Shown in pieces: positions 8,565-10,210 of a stretch of DNA of 10,210 bases. The DNA lies in NCBI GenBank assembly GCA_011043895.1, contig DRBZ01000120.1, positions 1 to 10,210 on the forward strand, read 5' to 3'. The stretch is from Candidatus Cloacimonadota bacterium. Its GTDB lineage: Bacteria > Cloacimonadota > Cloacimonadia > JGIOTU-2. Both the position numbers and the translations under genes were made by a program. Numbering within the stretch: the first letter of the stretch is position 1; each line of letters starts with the position of its first letter. The notes beneath the pieces are model-generated. The model was not told the DNA's origin, ran no database searches, and worked only from the letters and a program-made list of their open reading frames with translations.

Positions 8565-8569
8565 AAACC

Positions 8570-8574
8570 AGGAG
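8570..8574 (+). promoter_or_regulatory. Ribosome binding site of the TrmB-family gene
   Basis: AGGAG lies 4 bases before the ATG at 8579 and supports that start. It begins only 6 bases after the palindrome ends, so a hairpin there could affect ribosome access. Confidence 0.65.
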
Positions 8575-8578
8575 CAAT

Positions 8579-9436
8579 ATGAAAGATCAAAAGATACTTA
8601 TGGAACTCCTTGCTGAAATGGGGCTCTCAAACCTCGAGGCAACAGTGTATATCTGGCTGCTCGAACATAAACGCAGTACCGGATACAATATTGCCATGAG
8701 GACTGGAAAGCCGGTTGCAAATACATATAAAGCACTGAAAAGTCTGGAGCATAAAGGTGCAGTAATCAGCGATTCTACGTCAAATAAGCTTTTTTACGAT
8801 ACTGTTCCTATTGATCAATTCCTCAATTCCATCCAGCAGGATTTCATCAAAAGACGTGAGAAGATAATTCAGGAAGTTGAAAAACTTGATGTAAAGCAGG
8901 AACCAATCGGTATCTATGAATTACAATCCAGAGAATTGGTTTTCGAAAAAGCTCTCAACATGATCGACACTGCGGATCATTCTCTCATCATCGATGCCTT
9001 CCCTGCTCCCTTGAAAATTCTCACGCCGTACATTCTGAAAAACAACTCACGAGGATTGGATATATTTATCAAACACTATGCAGATGAAAATATCCCTGGT
9101 GTGCGTCAGATCTCAAAGACGGAATCAGATATTGTGCTTGATGAACTCAAGGGACAATGGTTGATCATCGTTAAGGATGCGGTTGAAACGCTCATTACCT
9201 TCTTTGACTCCTCAGGTACTGAAATGGTGCACAGTGTGTGGATACAGGATGCGTTCATATCGCTGGTGCGTTTCAGTGGTATGGTCATTGAATGTGCTTT
9301 CTCTGAAATTCTGGATGCAGTTTACAAAAAGAAGGATACTACAATTGAATCCATCAAGGATATAGTAAAAAGTTATCAATCGATCTTCTCGTATTTTAAT
9401 ATCGCAGAAAAAAATCTATTCGGGAGTAACCAATGA
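8579..9436 (+). CDS. TrmB-family transcriptional regulator
   Basis: This 285-residue protein has an N-terminal winged helix-turn-helix of the TrmB type (about 7-75): LLAEMGLSNLEATVYIWLLE followed by TGYNIAMRTGKPVANTYKAL and a wing (GAVISDSTSNKLFYD). A charged helical linker (about 78-105) probably dimerises. Residues about 110-250 (YELQSRELVFEKALNMI, SLIIDAFPAP, WLIIVKDAVETLITFFD) resemble the effector half of TrmB-like regulators, related to a phospholipase-D-like fold but without an HxK catalytic motif; it more likely binds a ligand than acts as an enzyme. TrmB members often sense sugars, but the ligand cannot be read here. The gene follows a palindrome (8542-8564) and overlaps the next gene by 4 bases (ATGA at 9433-9436), which suggests a two-gene operon under its own control. 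The family is best known from archaea but also occurs in bacteria. Confidence 0.8.
   Translation: MKDQKILMELLAEMGLSNLEATVYIWLLEHKRSTGYNIAMRTGKPVANTYKALKSLEHKGAVISDSTSNKLFYDTVPIDQFLNSIQQDFIKRREKIIQEVEKLDVKQEPIGIYELQSRELVFEKALNMIDTADHSLIIDAFPAPLKILTPYILKNNSRGLDIFIKHYADENIPGVRQISKTESDIVLDELKGQWLIIVKDAVETLITFFDSSGTEMVHSVWIQDAFISLVRFSGMVIECAFSEILDAVYKKKDTTIESIKDIVKSYQSIFSYFNIAEKNLFGSNQ
9422..9426 (+). promoter_or_regulatory. Ribosome binding site of the TraB/GumN-like gene
   Basis: GGGAG within the last codons of the regulator gene lies 6 bases before the ATG at 9433. It supports this start and coupled translation with the regulator. Confidence 0.6.
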
Positions 9437-10210
9437 AAATAACACACGTAAAAAGCAAACGTATTATGACTCTTCTCGTACTCACCTACCTGATCCTATC
9501 ATTTTCATCAGCTCTCCATGCCGACCTCTTCTTATGGGAGATCAAAAAAGAATCTAATACTTCCTATATTCTCGGTTCAATACACCTCTTGCCGAAAAGT
9601 GTATCCCCTCGATAATAGAATCGAGAGCGCATTCCAAGAATCCGATGTGCTTGTCGTGGAACTTGATGCCACCACCCTCGACCAGAATGTTCTTAACACC
9701 TTTATAGCACAGTATGCTTTGTATCCGAACAGCACAAATCTTGAATTAGAACTCCCCCGCAGAACTCTATTCAAACATTGCAGAAAAATTTATTGAATTG
9801 GGATTCACAAAAGACCAACTCAACAGATTCAAACCATGGTTTGTCGGCTTGAACCTTGGACTTGCAAAGCTGAAGAAATTGGATGTGGATGCAGGACTTG
9901 GACTGGATATACACTTCCTGAACAAAGCCCACGAGCAGGGAATAGAGATCCTCGAACTCGAAATCCCTACTTCTCAAATGGAAATGCTGGCATCACTTCC
10001 TGAAAATATTCAAATGGATTATCTATCATATACGCTCGGAGAATATACAAAAATAGACTCAACATTCCATGAAGTGCTTGATGCCTGGCAGAACGGAGAT
10101 ACAGAACGGACGAACACACTTTCACGAGTAAAAATGCGAGAACTCGAAGATGAAATGCCCGGAATGGAAGAATATTATAACCGCATGTTCTGTGAACGTG
10201 AAAAACAGAT
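9433..10210 (+). pseudogene. TraB/GumN-family secreted protein, two frameshifts, 3' end off window
   Basis: The protein starts with a Sec-type signal (MKITHVKSKR, hydrophobic 11-28, likely cleavage after ALHA at 27-30), followed by the family opening LFLWEIKKESNTSYILGSIHLLPKS. The GSIH motif (48-51) is a supposed metal-binding signature of the TraB/PrgY/GumN/TIKI group. Frame 1 then stops at 9613-9615. Frame 2 continues without loss from 9602 as YPLDNRIESAFQESDVLVVE, the family's next block. At a run of five C (9754-9758) the homology moves to frame 3: PAELYSNIAEKF, then DAGLGLDIHFLNKA, EILELEIPTSQMEML and AWQNGD, open to the window edge at the family's RNxxM-like position. Frame 2 itself stops at 9794-9796. 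Any second GxxH would lie beyond the window. Some TraB/TIKI relatives are membrane-associated proteases; GumN-type function is unsettled. The clean homology on both sides of each shift points to very recent mutation or sequencing error. Confidence 0.82.

Larger units (their letters stand above)
8254..8578. other. Divergent intergenic region
   Basis: This AT-rich region of 325 bases separates addAB (leftward) from the TrmB-family gene (rightward) and must hold promoters for both. The right end carries a candidate -35, a candidate -10, a palindrome and a ribosome site, listed separately. For addAB I see no convincing promoter; the sequence before its ATG has only a weak GGTAGG about 11 bases upstream. 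I find no open frame with family resemblance, no tRNA and no clear repeat in 8280-8500. Confidence 0.6.

Noticed and set aside
8254..8578. tRNA, small RNA, CRISPR or insertion-sequence remnants in the intergenic region
   Set aside because: No cloverleaf, no repeated spacing and no transposase-like translation could be seen.

Overview
The window is AT-rich bacterial DNA. Likely source: a Gram-negative, possibly FCB-group or candidate-phylum bacterium. This is inferred from secreted proteins with Sec signals, a GH53 galactanase remnant, an AddAB-type repair nuclease and a TrmB-family regulator. No rRNA, tRNA or other phylogenetic marker is present, so the assignment is weak.

Layout. (1) Positions 1 to about 515 hold a decayed plus-strand gene for a GH53 endo-beta-1,4-galactanase. 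The N-terminal catalytic-barrel part is still readable, then about half of the enzyme is missing, and a short C-terminal stretch follows. Three in-frame stops and local frame disturbance break it. (2) A small inverted repeat lies between the convergent ends. (3) A minus-strand pair runs from 8253 down to 566. First is a 2050-residue protein that fuses AddA (UvrD/SF1A motor plus PD-(D/E)XK nuclease) to AddB (degenerate helicase plus a second nuclease with an Fe-S cysteine set). Directly after it, with overlapping stop and start codons, comes a secreted alpha/beta-hydrolase carrying a PDZ domain. (4) A 325-base divergent intergenic region follows, with a perfect 9+9 palindrome next to the right-hand gene. 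(5) A plus-strand pair completes the window: a TrmB-family regulator, overlapping by 4 bases a TraB/GumN-family secreted protein that is broken by two frameshifts and runs off the right edge.

How they work together. AddAB is predicted to process double-strand DNA breaks for RecA loading, as a single chain instead of a heterodimer. The exported hydrolase is co-translated with it but has no obvious functional link to repair. The TrmB regulator probably controls its own promoter through the palindrome, and with it the TraB-like gene. The most unusual item is the AddA-AddB fusion. The GH53 relic and the double frameshift are the next most useful observations.
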